Below, piece by piece: positions 45,249-53,751 of a DNA stretch of 64,000 nucleotides. The notes under the pieces were generated by a model that was not told the DNA's origin, did not search any database, and saw only the letters and a list, made by a program, of their open reading frames with translations. Source of the stretch: Lysobacter stagni (GTDB lineage Bacteria > Pseudomonadota > Gammaproteobacteria > Xanthomonadales > Xanthomonadaceae); assembly GCF_030053425.1 (NCBI RefSeq), contig NZ_JASGBI010000001.1, positions 62,001-126,000 of the forward strand. The letters run 5' to 3'. The first letter of the stretch is position 1; each line of letters starts with the position of its first letter. The position numbers and the translations under genes were made by a program.

Positions 45249-46160
45249 ATGCAATACCCCGACTGGATCTGGCACAACGGCGCGATCAAGCGCTGGGCCG
45301 AAGCCACCACCCACGTGATGTCGCACGCCCTGCACTACGGGTCGTCGGTGTTTGAAGGCATCCGCTGCTACCAGACGCCCCAGGGCCCGGCGATCTTCCG
45401 CCTGACCGACCACAACCGCCGCCTGTTCGCCTCGGCGAAGATCTACGACATGCCGGTGCCGTACTCGCTGGACCAGATCAACGCCGCGTGCCGCGAGGTC
45501 ATCCGCGCCAACGAGAACACCACCGACTACCTGCGTCCGGTCGCGTATCGCGGCCTCGGCGGTTTCGGCCTGTCGGCCGATACGCCCACCGACGTCGCCG
45601 TGGCGACGTGGAAGATGGGCCAGTACCTGGGCGCCAGCGTGCTGGAAACCGGCATCGACGCCTGCGTGTCGAGCTGGCAGCGCTTCGCGCCCAACACCAT
45701 CCCGGCCGGCGCCAAGGCGGGCGGCAATTACCTCTCGGGCCAGCTGGTCGCGCGCGAAGCACGCCGCCTGGGCTTCGGCGAAGGCATCGCCCTGGCCTCC
45801 ACGGGCCTGCTCTCCGAAGGCGCGGGAGAGAACCTCTTCCTGGTCTTCGACGGCGCGCTGCACACCACGCCGGTCAGCGCCGCGCTGCTCAACGGCATCA
45901 CGCGCAACACCATCATCACGCTGGCCCGCGACGCCGGCATCGACGTGATCGAGCGCGACCTCCCGCGCGAGTACCTGTACCTGTGCGACGAGCTGTTCAT
46001 GTGCGGCACGGCGGCGGAGATCACCCCGATCCGCTCGGTGGACGGCCGCCAGGTGGGCGCCGGCAAGCCGGGCCCGGTCACGCGCCGCATCCAGGAGCTG
46101 TTCTTCGGCCTGTTCGACGGCAAGACGCCGGACAAGTACGGCTGGCTGGAAGCGCTCTGA
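45249..46160 (+). CDS. ilvE: Branched-chain amino acid aminotransferase
   Basis: 303 residues, a fold-type IV PLP enzyme. It transfers the amino group between glutamate and the keto acids of leucine, isoleucine and valine. The PLP lysine is Lys156 in AKAGGNYLSGQLVA, and the C-terminal EVF-type CGTAAEITPI segment follows. The N-terminus HALHYGSSVFEGIRCYQTP is the usual family start. A CACAAT -10-like element lies 35 bases upstream. A strong bidirectional terminator separates it from the converging kinase gene. Confidence 0.96.
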   Translation: MQYPDWIWHNGAIKRWAEATTHVMSHALHYGSSVFEGIRCYQTPQGPAIFRLTDHNRRLFASAKIYDMPVPYSLDQINAACREVIRANENTTDYLRPVAYRGLGGFGLSADTPTDVAVATWKMGQYLGASVLETGIDACVSSWQRFAPNTIPAGAKAGGNYLSGQLVAREARRLGFGEGIALASTGLLSEGAGENLFLVFDGALHTTPVSAALLNGITRNTIITLARDAGIDVIERDLPREYLYLCDELFMCGTAAEITPIRSVDGRQVGAGKPGPVTRRIQELFFGLFDGKTPDKYGWLEAL

Positions 46161-46181
46161 CGATCATCGACATGCGGTAAC

Positions 46182-46215
46182 GAAACGGGGCGCCCATGGC
46201 GCCCCGTTTCCGTTC
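46182..46215. terminator. Bidirectional terminator between ilvE and the sensor kinase
   Basis: GAAACGGGGCGCC pairs with GGCGCCCCGTTTC across a three-base loop, followed by CGTTCT. It lies between two converging genes. Confidence 0.85.
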
Positions 46216-46231
46216 TGCCAAGCGCGATGGT

Positions 46232-47572
46232 TCAGCCGACGACGGGCGGCAGCGAATCGAAGGTCAGCGTGGCCACCACGCCACGCCGCTCGCCCGGACG
46301 CACCTGTACGTCCCAGCCATACAGCGCGCACAGCCGGCGCACGATCGACAGGCCGATGCCGCCGCCCTGCGAATGACCCGCGTGCGTGCCGCGATAGCCA
46401 CGCTCGAACAGCTTGGCGGCGTCTTCTTCGCTGAGGCCCGGGCCGGAGTCGACGACGTCGACCGAACGCTGCCCGATGCGCACGACCACCGCGCCTTCGG
46501 TCGAATATTTCACCGCGTTGCCGATGAGATTGCCCAGCGCCACCGACACGGCGGCCTCGGGCGAATCCACGACCAGGCCCGGATCGCCCTCCACGCGCAG
46601 CTCCAGCGGCTTGCCACCCAACTGCGCGCGGTGCGCTTCGAGCAACTGCTCGGCAACCTTGGCCACGTCCGTCGCACCGTGGCCACGCTCGTTGCGCGAC
46701 AGCAGCAGCAATGCGTTGATCAGGTCCGTGCACTGCTGTTCGGCGCGCTGGATGCGCAGCAGGCGGTTGCGGGTTTTTTCATCCACATCGGGACGCGACA
46801 ACAGCAGCTCCACCGCGCCCTTGATCACCGCCAGCGGCGTGCGCAGCTCGTGGCTGACGTCGGCGTTGAACTCGCGATCGCGCTGGACCACCTCGGTCAG
46901 GCGTTCGGCGTAATCGTCCAGCGCTTCGGCCAACTGTCCGACTTCGTCGTCCGGGAAGTGCGAGGCGAGGTTTTCCGGCTCCGAGCTGCGTCCGGATTGT
47001 TTGAGCCGGTTGGCCAGCTCCGACACCGGGCTCATCACGCGCGATGCCGACCACCAGCCGACCAGCAGCGACAACAGCGTGAACAGGAAGACCGATGCCC
47101 ACACGGCGCGCTGGAACTGCGCCTCGCCGCGCGTCGTCTGCGACATGTCGTAGGCCAGGAAGAACCAGGCCTTGGGCGTCTTGCGTACCGCCAGCTTGTA
47201 GGCGAACGGTTCGCCGTTGGCGACGCCGGTCATGCCGTAGATGCCGTCCGACAATTCGTACCACTCCGGCCAGTTCACGCGCACCGAATCGAACTTGTCG
47301 GGCGTGTAGACGTAGCCGCGCATCTGGTCGACGGCGAACTGCGGATCCTCGGGGTTCTGCTCGAACTGGCGCGCGGCCATTTCGATGTTGCGGTTCATCA
47401 CGTCTTCGACCAGCTGGTTCTCGACGCGGTTGCGCGTCCAGTTGGTCGCCCACGCGAACAGGCCCGTCAGCCCGAAGCCGAGCAGGACGAAGGCGAGGAT
47501 GATGCGGCTGCGGAGCTGTCGGCGGAAACGCGTCCGGCGCTGCGGCGGAGGCGCGTCTTCGACGGCGGCCAT
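46232..47572 (-). CDS. Sensor histidine kinase, ColS/VgrS-like
   Basis: 446 residues. Two membrane helices (about 26-46 and 155-176) enclose a ~105-residue periplasmic domain that contains an EWYE (ExxE) motif. HAMP follows, then the HisKA phosphoacceptor in NADVSHELRTPLAVIKGA and the ATPase core (GNLIGNAVKYST, VDSGPGLSEED, GGIGLSIV). In ColS/VgrS an ExxE motif binds ferric iron or zinc, so metal sensing is likely here. The regulator gene ends four bases before this start. The start at 47572 is preferred over 47617, which would overlap the regulator's end. Confidence 0.9.
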   Translation of the reverse strand: MAAVEDAPPPQRRTRFRRQLRSRIILAFVLLGFGLTGLFAWATNWTRNRVENQLVEDVMNRNIEMAARQFEQNPEDPQFAVDQMRGYVYTPDKFDSVRVNWPEWYELSDGIYGMTGVANGEPFAYKLAVRKTPKAWFFLAYDMSQTTRGEAQFQRAVWASVFLFTLLSLLVGWWSASRVMSPVSELANRLKQSGRSSEPENLASHFPDDEVGQLAEALDDYAERLTEVVQRDREFNADVSHELRTPLAVIKGAVELLLSRPDVDEKTRNRLLRIQRAEQQCTDLINALLLLSRNERGHGATDVAKVAEQLLEAHRAQLGGKPLELRVEGDPGLVVDSPEAAVSVALGNLIGNAVKYSTEGAVVVRIGQRSVDVVDSGPGLSEEDAAKLFERGYRGTHAGHSQGGGIGLSIVRRLCALYGWDVQVRPGERRGVVATLTFDSLPPVVG

Positions 47573-47576
47573 CCGG

Positions 47577-48257
47577 TCAGCCGTTGTCGGGCGCGGCGAT
47601 GCGGTAACCGATGCCATGTCGGGTCTGGATCAGGGGCACTTCGAAAGGCTTGTCCACCACGGCGCGCAGGCCGTGGATGTGTACCCGCAGGCTGTCGGAA
47701 TCGGGCAGCTCTTCGCCCCACACGCGGGTTTCCAGTTCCTGGCGCGTGACCACGGCCGGCGAGGCCTCCATCAGCGCCTGCAGGATCTTCAGCGCGGTCG
47801 GGTTGAGCTGCAGCAGTTTGCCCTGGCGGCGCACTTCCAGCGTGTCCAGGTTGTATTCGAGGTCGGCGACGTTGAGCACGCGCGTCTGCACGCCGCGGCC
47901 GCGCCGCGAAAGCGCATTCAGGCGCACTTCGACTTCCTGCAGCGCGAAGGGCTTGATGAGGTAGTCGTCGGCGCCGGAATCGAAACCGGCCAGCTTGTTC
48001 TCCAGCGAATCGCGCGCGGTGAGCATGAGCACGGGCGTCTGCTTGCGTGCCTCGTTGCGCAGCTTGCGGCAGACCTCCAGGCCATCCAGGCCAGGAAGGT
48101 TGAGGTCGAGCACGATCGCATCGAAATCATGGACGACGGCCAGGTGCAGGCCGGTGACGCCGTCAGCGGCGAAGTCCACCGTGTGGCCGCGGTCTTCGAG
48201 AAAGTCGCCGAGATTGGCGGCGATGTCCTGGTTGTCTTCGATGACGAGAATGCGCAT
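47577..48257 (-). CDS. OmpR-family response regulator, ColR/VgrR-like
   Basis: 226 residues. The receiver (1-115) has DN at 8-9, phosphoacceptor Asp51 in LDLNLPGLDG and Lys in LIKPFALQEVEVRL. The winged-helix domain (about 130-222) has TALKILQALMEASPAVVTRQ, LRVHIHGLRAVVDKPF and THGIGYR-like TRHGIGYRIA. From memory the sequence is very close to Xanthomonas ColR/VgrR, which controls metal homeostasis and envelope genes. The ATG at 48257 follows AGGAAAGG, and longer in-frame starts have no family match. A 400-base leader with an intrinsic terminator lies upstream. Confidence 0.92.
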   Translation of the reverse strand: MRILVIEDNQDIAANLGDFLEDRGHTVDFAADGVTGLHLAVVHDFDAIVLDLNLPGLDGLEVCRKLRNEARKQTPVLMLTARDSLENKLAGFDSGADDYLIKPFALQEVEVRLNALSRRGRGVQTRVLNVADLEYNLDTLEVRRQGKLLQLNPTALKILQALMEASPAVVTRQELETRVWGEELPDSDSLRVHIHGLRAVVDKPFEVPLIQTRHGIGYRIAAPDNG

Positions 48258-48404
48258 GTGACCTTTCCTGGGTAATGGGCGTTCGACCCGCCGCGCTCGT
48301 CGTGGTTCCTGACGACATGAACACGCGTCGATTGGCGATCGTCGGAGCTTAACGATTCTGCCAGAGCGCACGCAGTGCACCGATCACTCCGGACGCACAC
48401 GCGT

Positions 48405-48446
48405 AAAAAACAAGGGCCCAGACACGGGGCCACCGTGCCTGGGCCA
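48405..48446 (-). terminator. Intrinsic terminator upstream of the response regulator
   Basis: On the minus strand a 13-bp near-perfect GC stem is followed by CTTGTTTTTT. It cannot end the regulator gene, which starts 148 bases further on, so it ends a separate upstream transcript. Confidence 0.85.
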
Positions 48447-48560
48447 AAAAGGGTATTGCCCCGATTACCGTAACCTGCATCGACCAGAGTCTGACTTTGG
48501 AAGCGGCAGTGCTGCGGTAGGCACAGGCTACGCCGAAATCGGTTAGGCCGTCGTTAAAAA
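48405..48560 (-). ncRNA. Putative small RNA or regulator leader
   Basis: The 3' end is set by a strong minus-strand terminator (stem GGCCCAGGCACGG with CCGTGTCTGGGCC, then CTTGTTTTTT). The 5' end is uncertain: AT-rich sequence with TTTAACG direct repeats near 48550-48570 could be the promoter. The RNA would be about 130-160 nt. It may be an independent small RNA, or an attenuated leader of the ColR-like regulator whose start lies 148 bases beyond the terminator. No known RNA family was recognised. Confidence 0.35.
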
Positions 48561-48661
48561 CACGCGTTAAATTTCTGTTATTCAGTCGTGCAGGGGGCCG
48601 AACGCGCGGGCAATTTCGCCGAAATTCGTCGAAAAGTGGCAAACCGGCATGAACGCGCCGA

Positions 48662-49567
48662 TTACCGGCTGGCGGCCCGCTTCACCGCCCGGCGGCGGAC
48701 CCGCTCGGCCAGGTAGGAAACGACCTCACCGGCCACGTCCACTCCGGTGGCGTCCTCGATACCTTCCAGGCCCGGCGACGCGTTGACCTCGAGCACGAGT
48801 GGGCCGCGACGCGAACGGATCAGATCGACACCCGCGACACCAAGTCCCAGCACGCGCGCCGCACGGATCGCGACATCTTCTTCCTCGACGCTGGAGCGCA
48901 CGCCCTTGGCTGTGCCGCCGCGATGCAGGTTCGAGCGGAAGTCGCCCTTCGGCGCCTGCCGCTTCATCGCCGCGACCACCCGGCCACCGACCACGAAGCA
49001 GCGCAGGTCGGCGCCACGCGCCTCCTCGATGTATTCCTGCACCAGGAAGTTCGCGTACAGGCCGCGCAGCGCCTCGATCACGCCCTGCGACGCCGAGAGC
49101 TTCTCGGTCAGCATCACGCCCGCCCCCTGGGTGCCCTCGTTGAGCTTGATGACGTGCGGCGGCGCGCCGAGCATCGACAGCAGGTCGTGGGTGTCGTCGG
49201 GGTTGTCGCCGAACACCGTGGTGGGCAGCCCGATGCGCTCGGCGGCCAACAGCTGGTGGCAGCGCAGCTTGTCGCGCGCGCGCAGGATGGCGTCGGACGA
49301 GTTCGGCGTGAAGGTGTCCATCAGCTCGAACTGGCGCAGCACCGCCGAGCCGTAGCGCGTGATGGAGGCGCCGATTCGCGGGATCACCGCGTGGTAGCCG
49401 GCGATCGGCTTGCCCTTGTAGCGCATGCTGAACCCGTCGCTGGCGATGCGCATGTAGCAGCGCAGCGGGTCGAGCACGCGCACACTGTGTCCATGCTCGC
49501 GTGCGGCTTCCACGAGGCGCCGGGTGGAGTAGAGCTTGCTGTTGCGCGAGAGGATCGCCAGCTTCAT
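48662..49567 (-). CDS. rimK: Ribosomal protein S6-L-glutamate ligase
   Basis: 301 residues, ATP-grasp fold. RimK adds glutamates to the C-terminus of ribosomal protein S6 and so tunes translation. Motifs: [25 protein letters not shown] N-terminus, [53 protein letters not shown] and the metal-binding [24 protein letters not shown]. Its start overlaps the stop of the rimB-like gene (ATGA). The c-di-GMP-binding RimA partner known from Pseudomonas is not encoded here. Confidence 0.95.
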   Translation of the reverse strand: MKLAILSRNSKLYSTRRLVEAAREHGHSVRVLDPLRCYMRIASDGFSMRYKGKPIAGYHAVIPRIGASITRYGSAVLRQFELMDTFTPNSSDAILRARDKLRCHQLLAAERIGLPTTVFGDNPDDTHDLLSMLGAPPHVIKLNEGTQGAGVMLTEKLSASQGVIEALRGLYANFLVQEYIEEARGADLRCFVVGGRVVAAMKRQAPKGDFRSNLHRGGTAKGVRSSVEEEDVAIRAARVLGLGVAGVDLIRSRRGPLVLEVNASPGLEGIEDATGVDVAGEVVSYLAERVRRRAVKRAASR

Positions 49568-50031
49568 CGGATCGACTTGAGTGAAGGCAGGCGCGCCGTG
49601 CTCGACGGCAGGCGCCCATGCAGGAAGGAACGCGCGGGATCGACGGTGAACACCCTCGCCAGCGCGGTACGGCCGAGCAGCATCGGGAACAGCATGCCGC
49701 GCCGGTCGGACAGATTGATTTCAATGACCCGGTCCACACCCGCCAGCGACAGCGTCGTGCGGACGAACACACGACGGGTGCAGTGACCGCCCGAATCGGT
49801 GACCTCGCGCACGTCGAACACCGGCGCGACGCCCTCGATCATTCCCGCGCCATGGCCCGGACTGAGCCGGAAACCCACCCAGGGCTCGCCGCGTTCGTGG
49901 AAATGCCACTGCCCGTCCACGTGGAGGGCAGAGCTGCGCGCGCCACTGTCGACCTTGGCGCGCAGCCGGCCGATGCCGAGGTCGGGCAAGCCGACCCATT
50001 CACGCCAACCCAGCACGATCTTCGTCGCCAT
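49564..50031 (-). CDS. rimB: RimB-type retropepsin-like protease
   Basis: 155 residues. A retropepsin-like aspartic protease domain with the active-site motif [11 protein letters not shown] (Asp28) and the flap-side [17 protein letters not shown]. Pipelines often label this family 'ATP-dependent zinc protease', but RimB of Pseudomonas acts with RimK to control S6 glutamylation, and the coupling to rimK here (ATGA overlap) supports that role. The start follows GGAGGCG. tRNA-Gly(CCC) lies 73 bases upstream on the same strand and may share the transcript. Confidence 0.88.
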   Translation of the reverse strand: MATKIVLGWREWVGLPDLGIGRLRAKVDSGARSSALHVDGQWHFHERGEPWVGFRLSPGHGAGMIEGVAPVFDVREVTDSGGHCTRRVFVRTTLSLAGVDRVIEINLSDRRGMLFPMLLGRTALARVFTVDPARSFLHGRLPSSTARLPSLKSIR

Positions 50032-50103
50032 CGCGCCTCCAGGAATGCGTCCTGAAAGACAAAAACGGCGGCCACTGTAAGGCAGGCCGCCGCTTGAGAT
50101 GTT

Positions 50104-50177
50104 TGGAGCGGGTGATGGGAATCGAACCCACGCTAGCAGCTTGGGAAGCTGCAGTTCTACCATTGAACTACACCCGC
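50104..50177 (-). tRNA. tRNA-Gly (CCC anticodon)
   Basis: 74 nt including an encoded CCA end. The minus strand folds into a complete cloverleaf: acceptor GCGGGTG/CACCCGC, D arm AGTTCAATGGTAGAACT, anticodon stem GCAGC/GCTGC with loop TTCCCAA (anticodon CCC), and T arm GTGGGTTCGATTCCCAT. It decodes GGG and closely resembles E. coli glyU. Confidence 0.97.
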
Positions 50178-50269
50178 GTGCGGCGAAGTCTATGCCTCCC
50201 GTCGGAGGCTTGGCAACGCGGCGCGAAGGTCGCGCCGCGTGCCGGTTCAGCCTGGCACGTGCGACCGGA

Positions 50270-52105
50270 TCAGAAGCTGCCGCCCACGCTGAGGAACACC
50301 GTCGCGTCGTTTCCGCCGCGCTGGCCGACCGTGAGGCTGGTGCCCAGATCCGCCTGCACGCCGAACAGCTGCGTGCGCGCACCCATCACCAGCGTGCCGT
50401 AGTTCTGGTCGTACGAGACGCCCGGCACCGAGTATGCCGGCACGCCCGCCATCGAGCGCAGCGAGGCCGAGACTTCGTCTTCGGCGTCCTCGAACTCGTG
50501 GTCGTAGGTCAGCTTCGCGTACGGGCGCAGGTGCTCGTTCAACGAATAGTCGACCTGCCAGCCCACGCTGCCGATCAGCGAGTCGAACTCCTGCTTGCCG
50601 AACGACAGGGCGGTGGACTCGGTGCTGTTCTCGTCGAAGCCGTCGACTTCGATCGTCTGCGACAGCAGCTGCACGACCGGGCCGTGCTTGAGCGCGCCCT
50701 CGCCGAAGTTCCAGCCCGCCGAGAACGCCGCGGTGAGGTTGGTGCCGTCCGGCGAGGCGCTGTGCGTGCGCGACGTCGGGCCGAGCTTCACGCGACGGCT
50801 CACGTCGTACGACAGCCACGTGTAGCTGACCTGGCCGTTGATCCACGCCGCGCCGCTGCTCCAGCCCAGGTAACCGCCGAGCGTGGCGTCGTCCTGGTCG
50901 AAGTCGCCGCGGTTGAGGCCCCAGTCCATGAACTGCCGGCCGTAGCCGACGAAGCCGCCGTAGGTCAGGTCGCCGCTGGCCCAATCCAGGCCGAAGCTGA
51001 GCGACGGACCCATGCCGTCGTAGTTGTCGCCATCGCCGTAGCGCTGCGAGTCGCCGCGGACGTCGGCCCACCAGCGCATGTCCTCACCGTCCGGACGCGA
51101 ACCGATCTGGGCAGCCACGCGCTCGGCGCGGGCGCGGCCCACCACCGATGCCGAATGCGGCAGCACCGCGATCTGGCGCGGGGCCTCGAGGATCGAGATG
51201 GCGTAATCGCCCAGGATCGCGTGCGCCTTCAGGGTGGGATGCACGCCGTCGGCGAACACGTAGGCGTCCGGCGCGTCCGGCGCGGCATACGACGCCGGGT
51301 TGCAGAACAGCGACGAGCTGCCCGCCGGAGCCGGCTGGGTGAGGCAGGCGGGGCTGGTCGTGTTGCGGATGCCGTACGGCGCCGGGTTGGCGATGATCTC
51401 GCCGAGCAGGTGGAAGGTATCCAGCGGGATCACGCGCAGGTTCGCGCTGGCCAGGCCGGCGAAGAGCGCGTTGTTGTAGCCCGTGGACAGCGCCGTGCCG
51501 AAGGCGATGCCGGCCGCGCCGTTCGCACGGTACTGCGGGGTCGCGCCCAGGTCCGGCACGGTCGGCACCAGCACGTAGCGCGCACCGGCGCCTTCGAGCG
51601 TGGCGACGTTGGTGACCTGCGCGGTGACCGCGGTGCCGATGGCGGTCTGGATCTGCGCCGCCGTCATCGTCGGCGAGATCGCGAACAGGTCGTTCGCGCC
51701 GCCCCACACCGTGTAGAGCGCATTGGCATCGGCACGCCCGCCGTTGGCGGTGAGGTGCGTGGTGATCTGCGTGCTCAGCGCGGGAATCGCGCCGAAGGGG
51801 CTGGTGCCGTTCACGGCGTTACGCGCGCCGCCGACGGCGTAGTTGGTGCCGCCCTGGTTCGCCGGGTTGGCACTGGCGTCGTAGTAGTCCGCCACGTATT
51901 CCGCCCAGACCAGGCCCGGATTGGTGGTGAAGCGACCGAGCAGCGCGCCGTTCGGACCGACCGCCTGGATGAGCCCCGGACGGAACGAACCCGAATCGGT
52001 AAGGCTGTCGCCGAAAAAGATCGTCTTCGAATACGTCTGGGCGAAAACCGGTGCGGTCGCGAGCGCCAGGGCGGCGGCCAGCACGGAGCGGACGGGTGTC
52101 ATCAT
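50270..52105 (-). CDS. GDSL esterase autotransporter (EstA-like)
   Basis: 611 residues. Signal peptide 1-22 (ending APVFAQ). The SGNH/GDSL lipase passenger (about 25-330) has block I FFGDSLTDSG, block II TNYAVGGAR, block III VWGGANDL and the catalytic Asp/His in FADGVHPTLKAH. The C-terminal ~265 residues form a 12-strand autotransporter barrel ending in phenylalanine. The enzyme is shown on the cell surface, where EstA-type esterases affect rhamnolipid production and motility. MM at the start leaves a one-codon ambiguity; AGGAAAA lies upstream. Confidence 0.93.
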   Translation of the reverse strand: MMTPVRSVLAAALALATAPVFAQTYSKTIFFGDSLTDSGSFRPGLIQAVGPNGALLGRFTTNPGLVWAEYVADYYDASANPANQGGTNYAVGGARNAVNGTSPFGAIPALSTQITTHLTANGGRADANALYTVWGGANDLFAISPTMTAAQIQTAIGTAVTAQVTNVATLEGAGARYVLVPTVPDLGATPQYRANGAAGIAFGTALSTGYNNALFAGLASANLRVIPLDTFHLLGEIIANPAPYGIRNTTSPACLTQPAPAGSSSLFCNPASYAAPDAPDAYVFADGVHPTLKAHAILGDYAISILEAPRQIAVLPHSASVVGRARAERVAAQIGSRPDGEDMRWWADVRGDSQRYGDGDNYDGMGPSLSFGLDWASGDLTYGGFVGYGRQFMDWGLNRGDFDQDDATLGGYLGWSSGAAWINGQVSYTWLSYDVSRRVKLGPTSRTHSASPDGTNLTAAFSAGWNFGEGALKHGPVVQLLSQTIEVDGFDENSTESTALSFGKQEFDSLIGSVGWQVDYSLNEHLRPYAKLTYDHEFEDAEDEVSASLRSMAGVPAYSVPGVSYDQNYGTLVMGARTQLFGVQADLGTSLTVGQRGGNDATVFLSVGGSF

Positions 52106-52241
52106 CGGGTTTTCCTGGTGGCGGTGGTGGGCTCCGCGGTACATACGCCCGCGGATGGCGAATCGAAGCATGCGGCGTTGCGGCACACACGCCGCACTGC
52201 GTCAAAAACCGTGCCGGGTGGCCGGCGCCGGTGCTGGCGGC

Positions 52242-52247
52242 GACAAT
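52242..52247 (+). promoter_or_regulatory. Possible -10 element for leaderless thiS transcript
   Basis: GACAAT ends six bases before the thiS ATG. No Shine-Dalgarno or thi-box (TPP riboswitch) is visible in the short gap to the divergent esterase gene. Confidence 0.35.
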
Positions 52248-52253
52248 ACACGC

Positions 52254-52454
52254 ATGGACATCGTTCTGAACGGCGAGCCGCGCGCGATCGCGGCGCACAC
52301 CACGGTCCTCCAACTTCTGCAGGCCGAAGGCCTCGGCGAACGCCGCGTGGCGGTGGAGGTCAACAGCGAGATCGTGCCCCGCAGCCGGCACGGCGAACAC
52401 GCCCTGGCGGACGGCGACCGCGTGGAGATCGTCCACGCGCTGGGAGGAGGATGA
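52254..52454 (+). CDS. thiS: Sulfur carrier protein ThiS
   Basis: 66 residues, beta-grasp fold, ending in the Gly-Gly that is thiocarboxylated (HALGGG). ThiS carries the sulphur for the thiazole ring of thiamine. The sequence AVEVNSEIVPRSRHGEHAL and DGDRVEIVHALGGG are diagnostic. thiG follows after a 363-base repeat-filled gap instead of the usual close spacing. The stop codon is the first three bases of a dispersed repeat. Confidence 0.95.
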   Translation: MDIVLNGEPRAIAAHTTVLQLLQAEGLGERRVAVEVNSEIVPRSRHGEHALADGDRVEIVHALGGG

Positions 52455-52570
52455 GGCAGGCCGCTACGCGGCACTGCCGCGTGGCCTGCCGAATGCCCGG
52501 CCACGGATGGCCGGGCCGGGCGATCCGAAGCCCGCTCCGCGACGCCATGGACGGCAACCGCAAGTTCATT
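52452..52570 (+). repeat. Dispersed double-hairpin repeat, copy B1
   Basis: Starts at the thiS stop (TGAGGCAGGCCG) and has the same two hairpins as copy A at 23200: GGCAGGCC/GGCCTGCC and GCCCGGCCA/TGGCCGGGC. The end (GACGCCATGGACGGCAACCG) also matches copy A. Confidence 0.85.
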
Positions 52571-52817
52571 GAACGCCCGTGCGTGCGCGGCATGCCGCGC
52601 AGCTCGGGCGAATGCCCGGCCATGGATGGACGGGCCGGGCGATCCGAAGCCCGCTCCGCAACGCCATGGACGGCGACCGCTACCTCATTGAACGCCCGTG
52701 CGTGCGCCGCACTCCGCATCGCGTTCATCGCGACCTGTCGCGCCCCCACTCCGCCAACCCTCACCCCACCCCCTCTCCAGCGGGAGAGGAGCTGCGCCGC
52801 GCTGCTAAACTACGGCG
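52455..52817. other. Repeat-filled gap between thiS and thiG
   Basis: 363 bases. It consists of the two repeat units just described and a CCTCTCC/GGGAGAGG hairpin (52771-52789) of the kind that recurs near 59358. The end has TAAACT (52806-52811), six bases before the thiG ATG, which could be a -10 element for an independent, leaderless thiG message. No gene is present. Confidence 0.7.
52610..52728 (+). repeat. Dispersed repeat, copy B2 (tandem second half)
   Basis: A second unit 119 bases after the matching point of B1 (GAATGCCCGGCC at 52491 and 52610). It lacks the first hairpin but keeps the second and the tail CATTGAACGCCCGTGCGTGCG, which also closes B1. Confidence 0.85.
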
Positions 52818-53624
52818 ATGACTGCTCCGCTTTCCCCCACGTTCCCCGCCGATCCGCTGGTGATCGCCGGCAAGCCCTACGCATCGCGCCTGCTCACCGG
52901 CACTGGCAAGTTCGCCGACCTCGAGCAGACCCGTCTGGCCACCGAGGCCGCCGGCGCGCAGATCGTCACCGTCGCCATCCGCCGCACGAACATCGGCCAG
53001 AACCCCGGCGAGCCGAACCTGCTCGACGTGCTCCCGCCCGACCGTTTCACGCTCCTGCCCAACACCGCAGGCTGCTACACCGCCGATGACGCGGTGCGCA
53101 CCTGCCGCCTCGCGCGCGAGCTGCTCGACGGCCACAAGCTGGTCAAGCTGGAAGTGCTCGGCGACCAGAAGACGCTCTACCCCGACGTCGTGCAGACCCT
53201 CGCCGCGGCCGAGCTGCTGGTGAAGGACGGCTTCGACGTGATGGTCTACACCTCCGACGACCCCATCCTGGCCAGGCGCCTGGAGGAGATCGGCTGCGTG
53301 GCGGTGATGCCGCTGGCCGCGCCCATCGGCTCGGGCCTTGGCGTGCAGAACAAGTACAACCTGATCGAGATCATCGAGAACGCGAAGGTGCCGATCATTG
53401 TCGATGCCGGCGTGGGCACCGCTTCCGACGCCGCCATCGCGATGGAGCTGGGCTGCGACGGCGTGCTGATGAACACCGCCATCGCCGGCGCGAAGGACCC
53501 GGTGCTCATGGCGCACGCGATGAAGCTGGCCGTCGAGGCCGGTCGCGCCGCCTTCAAGGCCGGCCGCATTCCGCGCAAGCGCTTCGCCAGTGCGTCCTCG
53601 CCGGTGGACGGGCTGATCGGGTGA
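52818..53624 (+). CDS. thiG: Thiazole synthase
   Basis: 268 residues, TIM barrel. It joins 1-deoxyxylulose phosphate, dehydroglycine and ThiS thiocarboxylate into the thiamine thiazole. Motifs: [10 protein letters not shown], the Schiff-base lysine in [11 protein letters not shown] (Lys ~112-115), [14 protein letters not shown] and [15 protein letters not shown]. It normally shares an operon with thiS, but here repeats separate them and the start has no Shine-Dalgarno. A TAAACT six bases upstream suggests its own leaderless transcript. Confidence 0.96.
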   Translation: MTAPLSPTFPADPLVIAGKPYASRLLTGTGKFADLEQTRLATEAAGAQIVTVAIRRTNIGQNPGEPNLLDVLPPDRFTLLPNTAGCYTADDAVRTCRLARELLDGHKLVKLEVLGDQKTLYPDVVQTLAAAELLVKDGFDVMVYTSDDPILARRLEEIGCVAVMPLAAPIGSGLGVQNKYNLIEIIENAKVPIIVDAGVGTASDAAIAMELGCDGVLMNTAIAGAKDPVLMAHAMKLAVEAGRAAFKAGRIPRKRFASASSPVDGLIG

Positions 53625-53645
53625 TGTCGCCGAGCCTCAATGACA

Positions 53646-53749
53646 CCGTTCGTCCTGAGCGTAGCGCCGAACGCGCGAAGTCGAAGGACCCGTACAGCAC
53701 CGTCCATCCTTCGACTTCGCCGCTGCGCGGCTACGCTCAGGACGAACGG
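53646..53749. repeat. Inverted repeat abutting trmB
   Basis: Arms CCGTTCGTCCTGAGCGTAGC and GCTACGCTCAGGACGAACGG are perfect inverted copies, with inner CGAAGTCGAAGGA / TCCTTCGACTTCG arms. This is a repeat type common in Xanthomonadaceae intergenic DNA. The right arm ends two bases before the trmB start codon, so it supplies the whole translation-initiation region. Confidence 0.88.
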
Positions 53750-53751
53750 GA

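Larger units (their letters stand above)
48258..48661. other. 404-base gap with terminator and AT-rich direct repeats
   Basis: Between rimK (upstream) and the response regulator on the minus strand. It holds an intrinsic terminator (48405-48446), a pair of TTTAACG repeats on the minus strand (about 48549-48570), and AT-rich sequence beside them. A 97-codon minus-strand frame crosses the region, but it spans the terminator and has no ribosome-binding site or recognisable domain, so it is not called as a gene. Confidence 0.6.

Noticed and set aside
52106..52253. TPP riboswitch before thiS
   Set aside because: The thi-box motifs (CTGAGA, ACCTGATC) are absent from the 150-base gap.
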